Source of the DNA: an uncultured Lactobacillus sp.
Lineage (GTDB): Bacteria > Bacillota > Bacilli > Lactobacillales > Lactobacillaceae
Length of the DNA: 62,694 bases
Assembly (NCBI GenBank): GCA_946477855.1
Contig: CAMKZU010000010.1
Location: forward strand, 1-62,694
Reading direction: 5' to 3'
Shown here: in pieces, positions 1 to 8,392 of the stretch
Numbering within the stretch: the stretch's first letter is position 1
How the letters are laid out: each line of letters opens with the position of its first letter
Made by a program: the position numbers and the translations under genes
The notes under the pieces: generated by a model
Databases searched by the model: none
What the model was told of the DNA's origin: nothing
The model's input: the letters and a program-made list of their open reading frames with translations, nothing else

Positions 1-575
1 ATATTATACAAAAATTTTATCAAGCAAATATTGCTAATTTAATTGAATCTAGAATTGAAAGATCGGCTAACGCGTTTTCTGATTTAACCGACGGCACCGT
101 TGATGTAGCAATATATTCGTGGATGGTTCCTATTAACGATCCCGAATATTTTATCCATAACTTGCAAAGAACCGAACTGGTCATTATTACCAGTACAAGC
201 GATAAGTGGCGGGATGTCCACCAAATTAGTGCAGCAGACCTGCGCAACTGCAAATTTGTCGCCCGCAAAAGAGGCTATTTAACTAGAGAATGCCTTGAGC
301 AGGAAGCAAAATTGGGCGATTTTACGCCACAAATTTCATACACTGCTACTACAATGAGAATGATGATTGAATTAGTTAAACGCAATGTAGGAATTGCTCT
401 TGCAATGGAAAGCAGCTTAAAAGAGGTTTCCGATATACATGTCATTCGGTTAAAGCCGGGGCAAAAATTGTGGGCATACATGCAGATAGCAATGAGAAAA
501 AGCTTCATACCTAACAAATATCAGCGCAAAGGGATCGAAATACTGCGACATTTTAAACCAGATGAATATCAATAA
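1..575 (+). CDS. LysR-family transcriptional regulator, C-terminal part (5' end outside window)
   Basis: The reading frame is open from base 3, so the window starts inside the gene and the N-terminal helix-turn-helix is not visible. About 190 residues remain. They fit the effector-binding domain of LysR-type regulators: a stretch reading GTVDVAIYS (the usual 'D-x-A-I' strand), later an ELVKRNVGIALAM segment typical of the second ligand-binding half, and a short C-terminal tail. No DNA-binding motif can be checked. It points toward glpF, and a shared terminator separates the two. The ligand cannot be read from sequence. The family assignment is by pattern only, and another type of substrate-binding-fold regulator is possible but less likely. 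Confidence 0.7.
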   Translation, partial: IIQKFYQANIANLIESRIERSANAFSDLTDGTVDVAIYSWMVPINDPEYFIHNLQRTELVIITSTSDKWRDVHQISAADLRNCKFVARKRGYLTRECLEQEAKLGDFTPQISYTATTMRMMIELVKRNVGIALAMESSLKEVSDIHVIRLKPGQKLWAYMQIAMRKSFIPNKYQRKGIEILRHFKPDEYQ

Positions 576-587
576 TTTTGGGCAAAC

Positions 588-622
588 AAAAAGACTCACG
601 TCTTGTTAACGTGAGCCTTTTT
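588..622. terminator. Bidirectional intrinsic terminator between the LysR gene and glpF
   Basis: A 13-bp stem with one mismatch (arms 588-600 and 610-622) encloses a 9-base loop. It is flanked by A-runs on one side and T-runs on the other, so it can end transcription from both converging genes. Confidence 0.9.
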
Positions 623-624
623 CA

Positions 625-1344
625 TTAGACAATCACATTGAATAATAATGCTGCAATTACCCCACCTAAAAGTGGTCCAAAGACTGGCACCCAACTATAA
701 GCCCAATCTGAACCGCCTTTATTGGCAATTGGCATAAATTGGTGAGCAAGTCTTGGTCCTAAATCACGAGCTGGATTAATAGCGATGCCAGTTGGTCCTC
801 CCAAGGACAAACAAATCGCCGTGATCAAAAATCCTGCTAGTAACGGATTGAGACCCGCTGCTAATTTAGTATTAGTTAATCCGAGCAAACCGAAAACCAA
901 AACAAATGTAGCAATCATTTCTGTAAAGAAATTCCACGTATAGTTTCTAATGGCCGGTGTAGTTGCAAAAGAACCTAGAATGCCCTCTTTATCAGTAGTT
1001 TCTTCCCAGTGAGGAAAATAGGTTAGCCAAACTAAGATACCGCCGATAAAGCCTCCGGCTGTCTGTGCCAGCATATATGGCAAAACTGAAGACCAGGGCA
1101 ATTTATTTGCAAGAGCCATTCCTAATGATACGGCTGGATTAAAGTGTCCCGGGCAAAGCCAACTAACACAAAATACACCGAAAGTGACAGCGAAACCCCA
1201 ACCAAAAGAAATAACGATCCAGCCGCTGCCTTTTGCTTTTGACTTGTTCAAATTGACACCAGCACAAACGCCATCTCCAAGCAATACTAAGATGATAGTT
1301 CCGATGAACTCTCCCACTACTTGCATTGTTAAGCTATTATTCAT
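625..1344 (-). CDS. glpF: Glycerol uptake facilitator (aquaglyceroporin, MIP family)
   Basis: Membrane channel that lets glycerol (and probably dihydroxyacetone) diffuse into the cell. The 239 residues carry the two half-helix signatures of the MIP family: NPA at residues 69-71 and NPARD at 190-194. The Asp after the second NPAR is the mark of glycerol facilitators rather than pure water channels. Six hydrophobic segments are visible. The start is supported by an AGGAG ribosome binding site about 9 bases upstream. It lies about 300 bp downstream of dhaKLM on the same strand, so uptake and phosphorylation of a three-carbon substrate are probably coupled. It has its own candidate promoter with a cre-like site. 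Substrate range beyond glycerol is inference. Confidence 0.92.
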   Translation of the reverse strand: MNNSLTMQVVGEFIGTIILVLLGDGVCAGVNLNKSKAKGSGWIVISFGWGFAVTFGVFCVSWLCPGHFNPAVSLGMALANKLPWSSVLPYMLAQTAGGFIGGILVWLTYFPHWEETTDKEGILGSFATTPAIRNYTWNFFTEMIATFVLVFGLLGLTNTKLAAGLNPLLAGFLITAICLSLGGPTGIAINPARDLGPRLAHQFMPIANKGGSDWAYSWVPVFGPLLGGVIAALLFNVIV

Positions 1345-1368
1345 TTTTTAAATCTCCTACTTCGATTA

Positions 1369-1386
1369 TTAGGTTAATAAACCTAA
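1369..1386. promoter_or_regulatory. Inverted repeat in the glpF leader
   Basis: A perfect 7-bp dyad, TTAGGTT-N4-AACCTAA, ends 24 bases before the glpF start codon. It could be a small RNA hairpin near the ribosome binding site or an operator. No T-run follows, so it is not a terminator. No regulator family is assigned. Confidence 0.4.
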
Positions 1387-1419
1387 AATAATGTCTAGTA
1401 GCAAATTACTCCCAAACAA

Positions 1420-1456
1420 AATATATTATAAAATCTAGCGTGTGTAAACCCTTTCT
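1420..1456 (-). promoter_or_regulatory. Candidate glpF promoter overlapped by a cre-like site
   Basis: Read on the minus strand, TTTACA (bases 1443-1448) and TATATT (1420-1425) are separated by 17 bp, a plausible -35/-10 pair. Bases 1443-1456 match the CcpA target consensus TGWAANCGNTNWCA with two mismatches and cover the -35 box, the layout expected for catabolite repression. The rest of the 305-bp gap (1345-1649) between glpF and dhaM holds no convincing gene, and I see no clear terminator after dhaM. Confidence 0.4.
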
Positions 1457-1649
1457 TTAAATAAAATGTTGAGTGCAATCTTTTTTAAATAATTGTTATT
1501 TAATATTCTTGCTTTTATGAAGTTTGTATTCTATTTCTTAATAATTTTTGTTATAATTTTACATTTGTTATTTTTATTGAACGAGTTAACTTTGAAATTT
1601 GATATGCCTTCCAAATTAGGACAAAGCAGCAGATTATATCTTTTTAAAC

Positions 1650-2021
1650 CTATTTTTTTATTTTTAAGCACTCAAGTTGCTTTTCTATTTCAGTTAAATT
1701 AACTCCAGCTTCAATCAGAGTAGCTGCTGTATACGCTCCTTCGATAAAGGCCACATCATATAAGTGGATTTTTTTTGAAGTCATTTCAGTAGCTAATTCA
1801 ATATTCATTTTGGCACTGCCTAAATCATAAAAAGCCAAAATTTCATCAGCTTTATTGTCCGAAAAGGCCTGCAAAACTTTATCCATACTGGTACCTATAT
1901 CTTCTTCATTTGTTCCGCCAGCAGTTGTGATTGACAAATCTTTTGCAACTTGCTCTAAAAGTTTAGTTAATCCTGTAGGTATTGCGGAAACATGTGATAC
2001 TAAAGTGATACCTAAACTCAT
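1650..2021 (-). CDS. dhaM: PTS-dependent dihydroxyacetone kinase, phosphoryl-donor subunit DhaM (EIIA-mannose type domain)
   Basis: Phosphoryl carrier that takes phosphate from HPr and passes it to the ADP held on DhaL, so dihydroxyacetone is phosphorylated at the expense of PEP rather than ATP. The 123 residues make one EIIA-Man-like domain; the motif TLVSHVS places the expected phosphorylated His at residue 10, followed by a PTG turn and an AGGTNEEDIGTS segment. Unlike the E. coli protein there is no fused HPr or EI domain, which is the common Firmicute form. Its start overlaps the dhaL stop by 4 bases (ATGA type), so translation of dhaL and dhaM is likely coupled. Confidence 0.92.
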   Translation of the reverse strand: MSLGITLVSHVSAIPTGLTKLLEQVAKDLSITTAGGTNEEDIGTSMDKVLQAFSDNKADEILAFYDLGSAKMNIELATEMTSKKIHLYDVAFIEGAYTAATLIEAGVNLTEIEKQLECLKIKK

Positions 2022-2602
2022 AGTATGCCTTCAGTTTCCAGTAAAGCCTCAAAGAGATAGCCGCTAGATTGCGAACCCGGATCAATATGACCCTTTGATC
2101 TCTCTCCTAAATATGAAGCACGACCCTTTTTAGCAACTAAATCTTTAGTCGCAGCTACAGCAGAATCAATTTTTTCTCGCGTTAAATTATGTGCTTTTAT
2201 TTCAGGTACAAGCACTGACCAAACATCAACCATTGTTTTGTCTCCGGGTTCAGCACCGCCACGTTTCTTAATCCCAGTCAAAGCAGCTTCCAGTAATTCA
2301 CCTATATCATCACTAGTAGCGCTTTTCTTAGCCATTTCTAAAAAAGCAGTGCCATACAGTGGGCCTGAAGCTCCACCAACCGTCGAAATTAAAGTCATAG
2401 CAATTTGCTTGAATACGTCAGTAATAGTTTCAGGTTTAGTAGAAAGTTTTTGACTAACCGCTTTCATGCCGCGACTCATATTAAAGCCATGGTCACCATC
2501 ACCTATAGCTGTATCAAGGTCACTTAAATATTGCTTATTTTGTTCGATTTTGGCGGAAAAATTATTTATCCAGTCAATTAAATTGTTTACAGTCAATCCC
2601 AT
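2018..2602 (-). CDS. dhaL: Dihydroxyacetone kinase subunit DhaL (ADP-binding)
   Basis: Nucleotide-carrying subunit of the PEP-dependent dihydroxyacetone kinase; a tightly bound ADP shuttles phosphate from DhaM to the substrate on DhaK. The key metal-phosphate loop IGDGDHG lies at about residues 33-39, followed by the STVGGASGPLYG helix turn (about 73-84). The longer reading frame starts at 2626, inside dhaK, but a strong AAAGAAGGGA ribosome binding site sits 8 bases before the ATG at 2602, giving 194 residues, the normal family size, so I use 2602. The middle gene of dhaK-dhaL-dhaM; 17 bp separate it from dhaK. Confidence 0.93.
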   Translation of the reverse strand: MGLTVNNLIDWINNFSAKIEQNKQYLSDLDTAIGDGDHGFNMSRGMKAVSQKLSTKPETITDVFKQIAMTLISTVGGASGPLYGTAFLEMAKKSATSDDIGELLEAALTGIKKRGGAEPGDKTMVDVWSVLVPEIKAHNLTREKIDSAVAATKDLVAKKGRASYLGERSKGHIDPGSQSSGYLFEALLETEGIL

Positions 2603-2619
2603 ATTATTTTTCCCTTCTT

Positions 2620-3615
2620 TTACCAAGCAATTGTTTCAACGGGCTGATTAAGGTACCCGAGCCATTTTTCATCAGCTATTTCAAAAAATGTGAGGGAAAT
2701 ACCGGCCATATCCAATGAGGTCATGTAATTACCAACTTTCATGAAAGCAGGTTTAACATCAAACTCTGCCAATTTATCAAGCAAGTCATTGCTAAAAATG
2801 TATTGTTCCATTAATGGAGTTGCACCCATGCCATTAACCAATACTGCATATTTCTTGTTGTGATCTAAATGCATCTCATCATTTAATTTGCCTACCAATT
2901 CAGACACCAAGTCTTTTGCAGGCTTAATTTTTTCACGACGGTAGCCAGGCTCTGAGTGGATACCTACGCCATATTCAATTTCATCATCTTTTAAAACAAA
3001 ACCAGGTTTGCCTGTTTCGGGATTGGTAGCAGCTGATAACGCTACTGCAATTGTTTTAATATTAGGCAAAACTTTTTTGGCTGCTGCATCAATTTCGTCT
3101 AAACTTGCACCGTTTTGAGCCATGGCGCCAAGTATCTTATGCATAAATAAAGTACCGGCTACACCACGTCTACCTTGCGTGAATGTGCTGTTTTCTACAG
3201 CAATATCGTCATCGACTACAATTGATTTTACTTTGATGTTGTCCATATCAGCCATATCTTTTGCCATATCAAAGTTCATGACGTCTCCTGAATAATTTTT
3301 AATTACTAAAAAGACACCTTGACCTTGATCGACTGCTTTGATGGCTGCGTATATTTGATCAGGTGTTGGGGATGTAAACACTTCCCCGCAAACAGCTGCA
3401 CTCAACATCCCTTTACCTACAAAACCAGCATGAGTAGGTTCATGGCCAGAGCCTCCCCCACTGACAATGCCTACTTTACCAGTCATCGATTCTTTATCTG
3501 CTCTCATCACAGCTTCAGCATCTTCTATTTTAGTTATAAATTGAGGATAAGATCTCACCATACCTTTAACCATTTCTGGTACAACATTAGCAGGATCATT
3601 AATAATTTTTTTCAT
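2620..3615 (-). CDS. dhaK: Dihydroxyacetone kinase subunit DhaK (substrate-binding)
   Basis: Binds dihydroxyacetone covalently as a hemiaminal on a histidine and receives phosphate from DhaL to give dihydroxyacetone phosphate, which enters glycolysis. The protein has 331 residues, the usual length. The glycine-rich substrate loop SGGGSGHEP is at 52-60 and the covalent His is His220 in the motif VGIHSEPG. First gene of the dhaKLM operon, with an AAGGAG ribosome binding site and an upstream palindrome over the start of transcription. A glycerol dehydrogenase that would feed it is not in this window. Assignment is secure because all three subunits sit together in order. Confidence 0.95.
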   Translation of the reverse strand: MKKIINDPANVVPEMVKGMVRSYPQFITKIEDAEAVMRADKESMTGKVGIVSGGGSGHEPTHAGFVGKGMLSAAVCGEVFTSPTPDQIYAAIKAVDQGQGVFLVIKNYSGDVMNFDMAKDMADMDNIKVKSIVVDDDIAVENSTFTQGRRGVAGTLFMHKILGAMAQNGASLDEIDAAAKKVLPNIKTIAVALSAATNPETGKPGFVLKDDEIEYGVGIHSEPGYRREKIKPAKDLVSELVGKLNDEMHLDHNKKYAVLVNGMGATPLMEQYIFSNDLLDKLAEFDVKPAFMKVGNYMTSLDMAGISLTFFEIADEKWLGYLNQPVETIAW

Positions 3616-3639
3616 GTAATTAGCTCCTTAAGTAAATAA

Positions 3640-3664
3640 ATGTAACGCTTACATAACTATTATA
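3640..3664 (-). promoter_or_regulatory. dhaK promoter -10 and overlapping palindromic operator
   Basis: The minus strand carries TATAAT at 3659-3664, a perfect -10 box with only a weak -35. Just downstream, 3640-3654 reads ATGTAA-CGC-TTACAT, a palindrome with perfect 6-bp arms. It resembles half of a CcpA cre site but is one base short of that consensus, so it may bind CcpA or a dedicated Dha regulator. Its position near +1 suggests repression. Confidence 0.55.
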
Positions 3665-3722
3665 CCAAGTAACATTTATATAAACCATTTGTGTTGTAAT
3701 AAATTAAAAATTTTGTCAAAAT

Positions 3723-3768
3723 AAAAAACTTTAGCTAGCGTCATTAAAATGCAGCTGATAGCTAAAGT
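3723..3768 (-). terminator. Intrinsic terminator after the nitroreductase gene
   Basis: Perfect 10-bp stem (3728-3737 with 3759-3768) followed on the minus strand by a run of T. It ends the SLAP-nitroreductase transcript before the dhaK promoter. Confidence 0.85.
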
Positions 3769-3791
3769 CTTTGATTTTTAAACTTAAGTTC

Positions 3792-4274
3792 TTATCTTCT
3801 TACTACTTTGTATCTATTTGATCTATCATCATTTGGTTGTTCAGCAGCATGACCGCAGGCAACAATAACACAGGTTTCAAAATTCTGCGGAAGACCTAAC
3901 TTCTCTTCCAAGTTTTTAGCAGAATTGAGCACGCTTGCTGCATTCATTAGATAAACCGAACCCAAGTTGAGTTCTGCCGCCTCTACCATTATGTTTTCTG
4001 CAGCAACAGATGCGTCTCTTTCACCAAACTCATTGTTCTTTTTGACATTAATGACAAATAATAAAGGGGCATTATAGCAAGCATTATTTGTAACTTGTTC
4101 TATTTGTGATAATAATTTTTCATCCTCAACCACTGTCATCTGCATCACATCAGCTTGATGCATGCCACAAGGAGATGCTTGAAAAGCATTGATCAACTTA
4201 TCAATATCATCTTGAGCAACTTTTTCAGTCGTATATTTTCTGACAGCTACTCTCTTTAAAACAGGATCAGTCAT
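3792..4274 (-). CDS. Nitroreductase-family FMN-dependent oxidoreductase
   Basis: Small member of the NAD(P)H:FMN nitroreductase-like fold, about 160 residues from the chosen ATG. N-terminal RVAVRKYTTEKV is the typical phosphate-contacting start of the family (the 'R-x-S-x-R-x-Y/F' motif), and a mid region DASVAAENIMVEAAELNLGSVYL matches the common FMN-binding helix. The C-terminal half reads VACGHAAEQP, the usual 'GYP' strand with changed residues. The frame extends to 4298, but AGGAGGC lies 6-7 bases before the ATG at 4274, which decides the start. It follows the SLAP gene by 32 bp on the same strand. Substrate unknown. Confidence 0.85.
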   Translation of the reverse strand: MTDPVLKRVAVRKYTTEKVAQDDIDKLINAFQASPCGMHQADVMQMTVVEDEKLLSQIEQVTNNACYNAPLLFVINVKKNNEFGERDASVAAENIMVEAAELNLGSVYLMNAASVLNSAKNLEEKLGLPQNFETCVIVACGHAAEQPNDDRSNRYKVVRR

Positions 4275-4306
4275 TTGTATGCCTCCTAAGAAAAACAAAA
4301 CCGCAA

Positions 4307-5032
4307 TTATTTAATGACTGCTTTACCAGTCTTATGAACTAAATCAGACCATTTTAAAAACTGTGTTTCAGATATTCCTACTAACTTTTTACCTTTGATC
4401 TTCTTTGTACTATATACAAAAACTGTTGTACCTTTTTTAACGTATGAATATTTATTTCCTTTTACCAGAAGCTTGCCTTGGCTATTATAAACTTTAGCAT
4501 TGCGTTTTACCTTATAGCTGGCAACTTTAAAAAGCTTTACATTACCTGGCTTTACGTATTCTTTCTTCTTAGTTTTCTTGCCATTCAATGATATTTGCAG
4601 GTAACTCTTATTTTTAACTGTGTTAAAACCCGTAACTGAAAGAATTGTTCCTTTTTTCAGTTTCTTGTTTTTAATTCTTTTACCCTTACTGTCAAATATA
4701 TAGGCATTTCTCTTTAATTTGACAGTTTTGCCTAAATATTTTATCGCATTATTTGAATTAGTTTTATTTTTCTTGGGCTTTTTGTCTGTATCAGAAGTAG
4801 CAGGTTTATTGGTATTGTCAGTTGTATTTGATTGTCCATTATTGGTTTTACTTTGGTCGTTAGTATTTGTCGTGTTTGAATCTCCCTTCGCAGTATTAGA
4901 AGTTGCATTATTAGTCTGACTTTGATTGGTGGTTGCTGCAGGAGTATCTGCAGCGAGCACTGGCTTAGTTACACTCAATCCTAAAGTCAAAGATGCGACT
5001 CCAGCTACACTTAACAGTAGTTTTTTCTTCAT
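4307..5032 (-). CDS. Secreted SLAP-domain protein (S-layer-type cell-wall attachment)
   Basis: Exported protein of 241 residues. Residues 1-28 form a signal peptide (KKK, hydrophobic core, cleavage near VLA-AD). Residues 30-90 are a low-complexity linker rich in Thr, Asn, Gln, Ser and Asp. The rest is two SLAP repeats, each with the pattern VKLKRNAYIFDSKGKR...KKGT / VKRNAKVYNSQGK...KKGT; in Lactobacillus S-layer proteins such repeats bind wall polymers. No catalytic domain is present, so this may be a wall-bound adhesin-like or structural protein. A GAGGTG ribosome binding site precedes the ATG. Function beyond wall binding is not readable. Confidence 0.88.
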   Translation of the reverse strand: MKKKLLLSVAGVASLTLGLSVTKPVLAADTPAATTNQSQTNNATSNTAKGDSNTTNTNDQSKTNNGQSNTTDNTNKPATSDTDKKPKKNKTNSNNAIKYLGKTVKLKRNAYIFDSKGKRIKNKKLKKGTILSVTGFNTVKNKSYLQISLNGKKTKKKEYVKPGNVKLFKVASYKVKRNAKVYNSQGKLLVKGNKYSYVKKGTTVFVYSTKKIKGKKLVGISETQFLKWSDLVHKTGKAVIK

Positions 5033-5166
5033 GTTAACACCTCATTGTTAAAAACTTATTTATATACATTCTACTACTTTGAATAAATAATTTCTTTTAC
5101 AAAATCAAAACAATTAATTTACGGCTTTGTTTTGTGATATATCATTTTCATAACTTATATTATGAG

Positions 5167-5179
5167 GTACATAATGTAC
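5167..5179. promoter_or_regulatory. Palindrome in the divergent SLAP/GT8 intergenic region
   Basis: GTACAT-A-ATGTAC, perfect 6-bp arms, sits about 60 bp before the GT8 start and 135 bp before the SLAP start. A TATACT hexamer follows at 5188-5193. It could be an operator shared by the divergent genes; no regulator is assigned. Confidence 0.3.
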
Positions 5180-5237
5180 TTTTGCTTTATACTAAGAAAT
5201 AGTGAAAACATAATAATGTTGTTAAAGGAAGAAATCC

Positions 5238-6098
5238 ATGAAAAAGTCGCAAAAAGAACCAATTGAAATACTAGTCACTATTGACCAAAACTATATCAAA
5301 CCACTCGAAGTTATGATGTATTCTCTTAGGCTTAACAATATGACTGAAGAGTTTCATGTCTGGCTAATTTACGATAACATCAACCAGCACGCTCTGAATA
5401 AATTAAAAAAATTTGGGGAAAAAATAGGAATTAAAGTATCCACCTTAACTATGAATAAGAATATTAAATTTCCTGATTCATTACTCAACTTGCATGATTA
5501 TCCAAAAGAAATGTATTTCAGATTACTTTCAAGTAAAATTTTGCCGCCTGATTTACATCGAATTATTTATCTTGATCCTGACATATTAGTTATTAACTCA
5601 ATAGTACCCTTATGGGAACTAGATCTTGAAGGTAAAATGTTTGCAGCTTCCGTGCATGAAGGTTTAACGGACATTATGAGTTCAATCAATAATATTAGGC
5701 TAGGCACATCAACAGGCTACTTTAACTCTGGAATAATGTTAATGGACTTAGATCAGATGCGCAAAAAAATAAAAATTACAGAAATTACTCAAGCAATTGA
5801 AGAGCATCATGATACTTTGATTTTACCGGATCAAGATATCTTAAATTACTTATACGGAGAAGACATTCTAAAAATTCCAGAAACCCGCTGGAACTACGAT
5901 GCTAGAGCTTTCTCTGTTTACTTAACAAGGAGCACAGGTGAAATCAATACTGAGTGGGTCATGAAAAACACCTCAATTTTACATTTTTGCGGTAAACCCA
6001 AGCCCTGGCAAAAGGAGAAACATTCCCGGTTCAAACCCCTTTACCTTAATTATCTGCAAATGGTCAACCGCTTATTAAAACAACAAAAATTAAGCTAA
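5238..6098 (+). CDS. Family 8 glycosyltransferase
   Basis: Retaining glycosyltransferase of the GT8 family, 286 residues, cytoplasmic. N-terminal IEILVTIDQNYIKPLEVMMYSL is the nucleotide-sugar-binding start. The metal-binding DXD is DPD at 113-115 in the context IIYLDPDILV. The mid-protein TGYFNSGIMLMDL and DQDILNYL and the C-terminal LHFCGKPKPW motif are all family features. Such enzymes add glucose or galactose to lipopolysaccharide, teichoic acid or glycoprotein acceptors; in this genus a wall or surface glycan is most likely. It stands alone with an AAGGAAG ribosome binding site, between the SLAP gene and hup. Donor and acceptor are unknown. Confidence 0.9.
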   Translation: MKKSQKEPIEILVTIDQNYIKPLEVMMYSLRLNNMTEEFHVWLIYDNINQHALNKLKKFGEKIGIKVSTLTMNKNIKFPDSLLNLHDYPKEMYFRLLSSKILPPDLHRIIYLDPDILVINSIVPLWELDLEGKMFAASVHEGLTDIMSSINNIRLGTSTGYFNSGIMLMDLDQMRKKIKITEITQAIEEHHDTLILPDQDILNYLYGEDILKIPETRWNYDARAFSVYLTRSTGEINTEWVMKNTSILHFCGKPKPWQKEKHSRFKPLYLNYLQMVNRLLKQQKLS

Positions 6099-6115
6099 CA
6101 TTTAGCTTTTTACTG

Positions 6116-6143
6116 TTGAAGGTTGCTATATGTGTGCTAAAAT
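6116..6143 (+). promoter_or_regulatory. Promoter of the HU gene
   Basis: TTGAAG (6116-6121), 16-bp spacer, TGCTAAAAT with an extended -10 (TAAAAT at 6138-6143). It gives a leader of about 110 bases before hup. By its position it most likely serves hup. Confidence 0.6.
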
Positions 6144-6259
6144 AATAAAAGTTGCCGAATATCAAGCGACACAATGCTTTAGGTGGATTGGTATAGAAAA
6201 AATACAAACTATTTAATAGCATTGAATGTGTAATATTTTTTATAGAAAAGAGAAGAATT

Positions 6260-6541
6260 ATGGCTTCAATTAACAAGTCTGAACTTACTAAAGAAGTTTC
6301 AGCAAAGACAGATCTTAAACAAAAAGATGCAGAAAAAGTTATCGATGCTTTAATCGAATCAATCAAGGATAACTTGGCTAAAGGCGAAAAAGTACAAATC
6401 ATAGGTTTTGGCTCTTTTGAAGTACGTAATCGTGCAGCAAGAAAAGGTAGAAACCCACAAACTGGCAAAACTTTAACCATTCCTGCAACTAAAGTACCTG
6501 CATTCAAGCCTGGTAAAGCATTGAAGGATGCAGTTAAATAA
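6260..6541 (+). CDS. hup: DNA-binding protein HU
   Basis: Small basic nucleoid protein, 93 residues, that binds and bends DNA without sequence preference. All HU landmarks are present: [16 protein letters not shown] at the start, the conserved [22 protein letters not shown] arm region (about residues 54-75), and PAFKPGK near the end. The dimer clamps DNA with the two beta arms carrying the Pro of NPQTG. The gene is single, with its own promoter and a strong terminator, as usual in lactobacilli where it is highly expressed. RBS is AGAGAAGAATT; the ATG is the only sensible start. Confidence 0.97.
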   Translation: MASINKSELTKEVSAKTDLKQKDAEKVIDALIESIKDNLAKGEKVQIIGFGSFEVRNRAARKGRNPQTGKTLTIPATKVPAFKPGKALKDAVK

Positions 6542-6559
6542 TTCTACTTTTAAATACGA

Positions 6560-6589
6560 AAAAACAACGAGATTCAACTCGTTGTTTTT
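6560..6589. terminator. Bidirectional terminator between hup and metI
   Basis: Perfect 12-bp stem (6560-6571 with 6578-6589) with a 6-base loop and A-run/T-run ends on both strands. Confidence 0.95.
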
Positions 6590-6606
6590 ATTTTGTTTTT
6601 AAATTT

Positions 6607-7308
6607 TTAACGATTTTGATGATTTAATTTGTTAGCGAAAAAGTCACCAATAACCTGAACAATAAATATTAAAATAATAACTAAAACAGTCGCAATAAGA
6701 GTAACGTCATTATTAAACCGATTATAGCCGTATGAAATTGCAGTATTACCTAATCCACCAGCTCCAATTGCACCTGCCATTGCAGTCAAACCAATTAGAC
6801 TGATAACCGTTACGGTAGAAACACGAGCAAGTTCTGATCTGGCTTCGTTTAAATAAACGCTAAATATAATATCCCAGATCGTAGCTCCTAAACTCTGTGC
6901 TGCTTCAATTTTACCGTGGTCAACACTTTCAAGTGCTACTTGAACCTGTCGCGCATAAAATGGGAAACAGCCTAATGTAAGAGGAACTAAAGCCGCTTGA
7001 ATGCCAATTTGGGTACCCACAATTTTTTGTGTTACTGGAGCAATGAATGCCAGTAAAATGATGAATGGAATTGCTCTAAAAATCGAAACAATTTTATCGC
7101 AAAGGTTAAACCAAAATTTATTAGGCCTGATGCCATCACTCTTTGTCAAGACTAAAACTATACCAAAAACCATTCCTAGAATACCGCCAAAAATTCCGGC
7201 CCAAAAAGTCATATACAGAGTTTGAATAATGCTGGTGCCCCAGCCAGTATCTCCCAGCCAGCCTAATTGCACAACATTGGGAAAAACTTTGCTAAACCAA
7301 CTACTCAT
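6607..7308 (-). CDS. metI: Methionine ABC transporter permease MetI
   Basis: Integral membrane component of the methionine importer, 233 residues with about five membrane segments. The ABC-permease contact loop with MetN (EAA motif) is seen as [19 protein letters not shown] at about residues 131-150. The family end [22 protein letters not shown] is typical of MetI. Its start overlaps the metN stop by 8 bases, so the two are translationally coupled. Last gene of the T-box-controlled metQ-metN-metI operon. Confidence 0.93.
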   Translation of the reverse strand: MSSWFSKVFPNVVQLGWLGDTGWGTSIIQTLYMTFWAGIFGGILGMVFGIVLVLTKSDGIRPNKFWFNLCDKIVSIFRAIPFIILLAFIAPVTQKIVGTQIGIQAALVPLTLGCFPFYARQVQVALESVDHGKIEAAQSLGATIWDIIFSVYLNEARSELARVSTVTVISLIGLTAMAGAIGAGGLGNTAISYGYNRFNNDVTLIATVLVIILIFIVQVIGDFFANKLNHQNR

Positions 7309-8365
7309 ATAGATCCCCCTTTTCGTTTAAACGAGTGACAGCAACTTCTGCTTTTCTTAAATAAGCAACCGTCTCTTGCTGTTTTGTCTTGTCTCCTTTG
7401 ACTTGAACAAGTAAAGTACCAATTGGCTCATCATCAAGCAATTCAACATTGCCGTATAACATACTGGCTTCGACCCCTACTTCACGATACAAATCAACAA
7501 CAATTGTTTTAGTGACATTAGCCATACTATAAACAAGTTGATAAATAGCTTCATTATCATTGTCAAGTTTATCAATATTAAGAGATTTCAAAGTGTTGAT
7601 TACCTCCAAAGAGCCACCCACGAAACTCTTGGTCAAATCATTTTTAGGATGTAGCACAACATCCCTTAAACTTCCTTTTTCAACAATTTGCCCAGACTGC
7701 ATTAAGGCAACTTTATTACAAACTTTCTTAATAGCAGCCATTTCATGAGTTATTAAGACAATAGTTAAGTTAAGATCTTTTTGGAGCTTTTTGAGCAATG
7801 TCAATATTTGGAGAGTATTTTGGGGGTCAAGAGCACTGGTAGCCTCATCTGAAATCAAAATATCTGGTTCATTCGCTAAAGCTCTGGCAATAGCAACTCT
7901 TTGCTGCTGGCCTCCTGAAAGTTGTACCGGATAAAAATTTGCTTTGTCTCTTAAATCTACTAAGTCTAATAATTTTAATGATTTTTCCTTTATTTCTTTT
8001 TCTTTTAATCCAGAATGTTTCAGGGCAAAGGACACGTTGTCAACGACGCTTATTTCATTTAATAAATTAAAATTCTGAAAAATCATGCCAATTTTTCTGC
8101 GAGCTAGCTGTAAATCTTTGTTAGCTATCACCTGTTTGCCATCTTTAACAAAATCAGTTCCGTTAACTTTAATATTGCCGGCTGTTGGCTTTTGTAAAAG
8201 GTTAACTGTTCTGACTAAAGTAGACTTACCAGCCCCGGAAAAGCCCACAACGCCATATATATCACCTTTTTCTACAGTTAAACTAACATCATGAACTGCT
8301 TGTACAGTTTTGCCTTTTTTATCAGGAAAATCTACACTTACGTGTTCTAAATCAATAATACCCAT
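7301..8365 (-). CDS. metN: Methionine ABC transporter ATP-binding protein MetN
   Basis: ATPase of the methionine importer, 354 residues. Walker [10 protein letters not shown] at 41-49, signature LSGGQQQR at 149-156, Walker B ILISDE at 169-174 and a downstream LITHE switch histidine are all intact. The C-terminal third (about 270-354) is the NIL/ACT-like domain that in MetN binds methionine and shuts the transporter down when the cell is full. It is the middle gene of the operon; 27 bp separate it from metQ. This domain plus the T-box gives both protein-level and RNA-level control by methionine. Confidence 0.95.
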   Translation of the reverse strand: MGIIDLEHVSVDFPDKKGKTVQAVHDVSLTVEKGDIYGVVGFSGAGKSTLVRTVNLLQKPTAGNIKVNGTDFVKDGKQVIANKDLQLARRKIGMIFQNFNLLNEISVVDNVSFALKHSGLKEKEIKEKSLKLLDLVDLRDKANFYPVQLSGGQQQRVAIARALANEPDILISDEATSALDPQNTLQILTLLKKLQKDLNLTIVLITHEMAAIKKVCNKVALMQSGQIVEKGSLRDVVLHPKNDLTKSFVGGSLEVINTLKSLNIDKLDNDNEAIYQLVYSMANVTKTIVVDLYREVGVEASMLYGNVELLDDEPIGTLLVQVKGDKTKQQETVAYLRKAEVAVTRLNEKGDLYE

Positions 8366-8392
8366 TACAATCTTCTCCGATCATTAAAATTT

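Noticed and set aside
1493-1702. Plus-strand frame of 69 residues after glpF
   Set aside because: Very hydrophobic by AT-rich composition only, no good ribosome binding site, and it runs into dhaM in antisense.
3319-3639. Plus-strand frame inside dhaK
   Set aside because: Shadow of the real gene; composition follows antisense of a conserved enzyme.
6064-6507. Minus-strand frame across hup
   Set aside because: Antisense of HU, no start signal.
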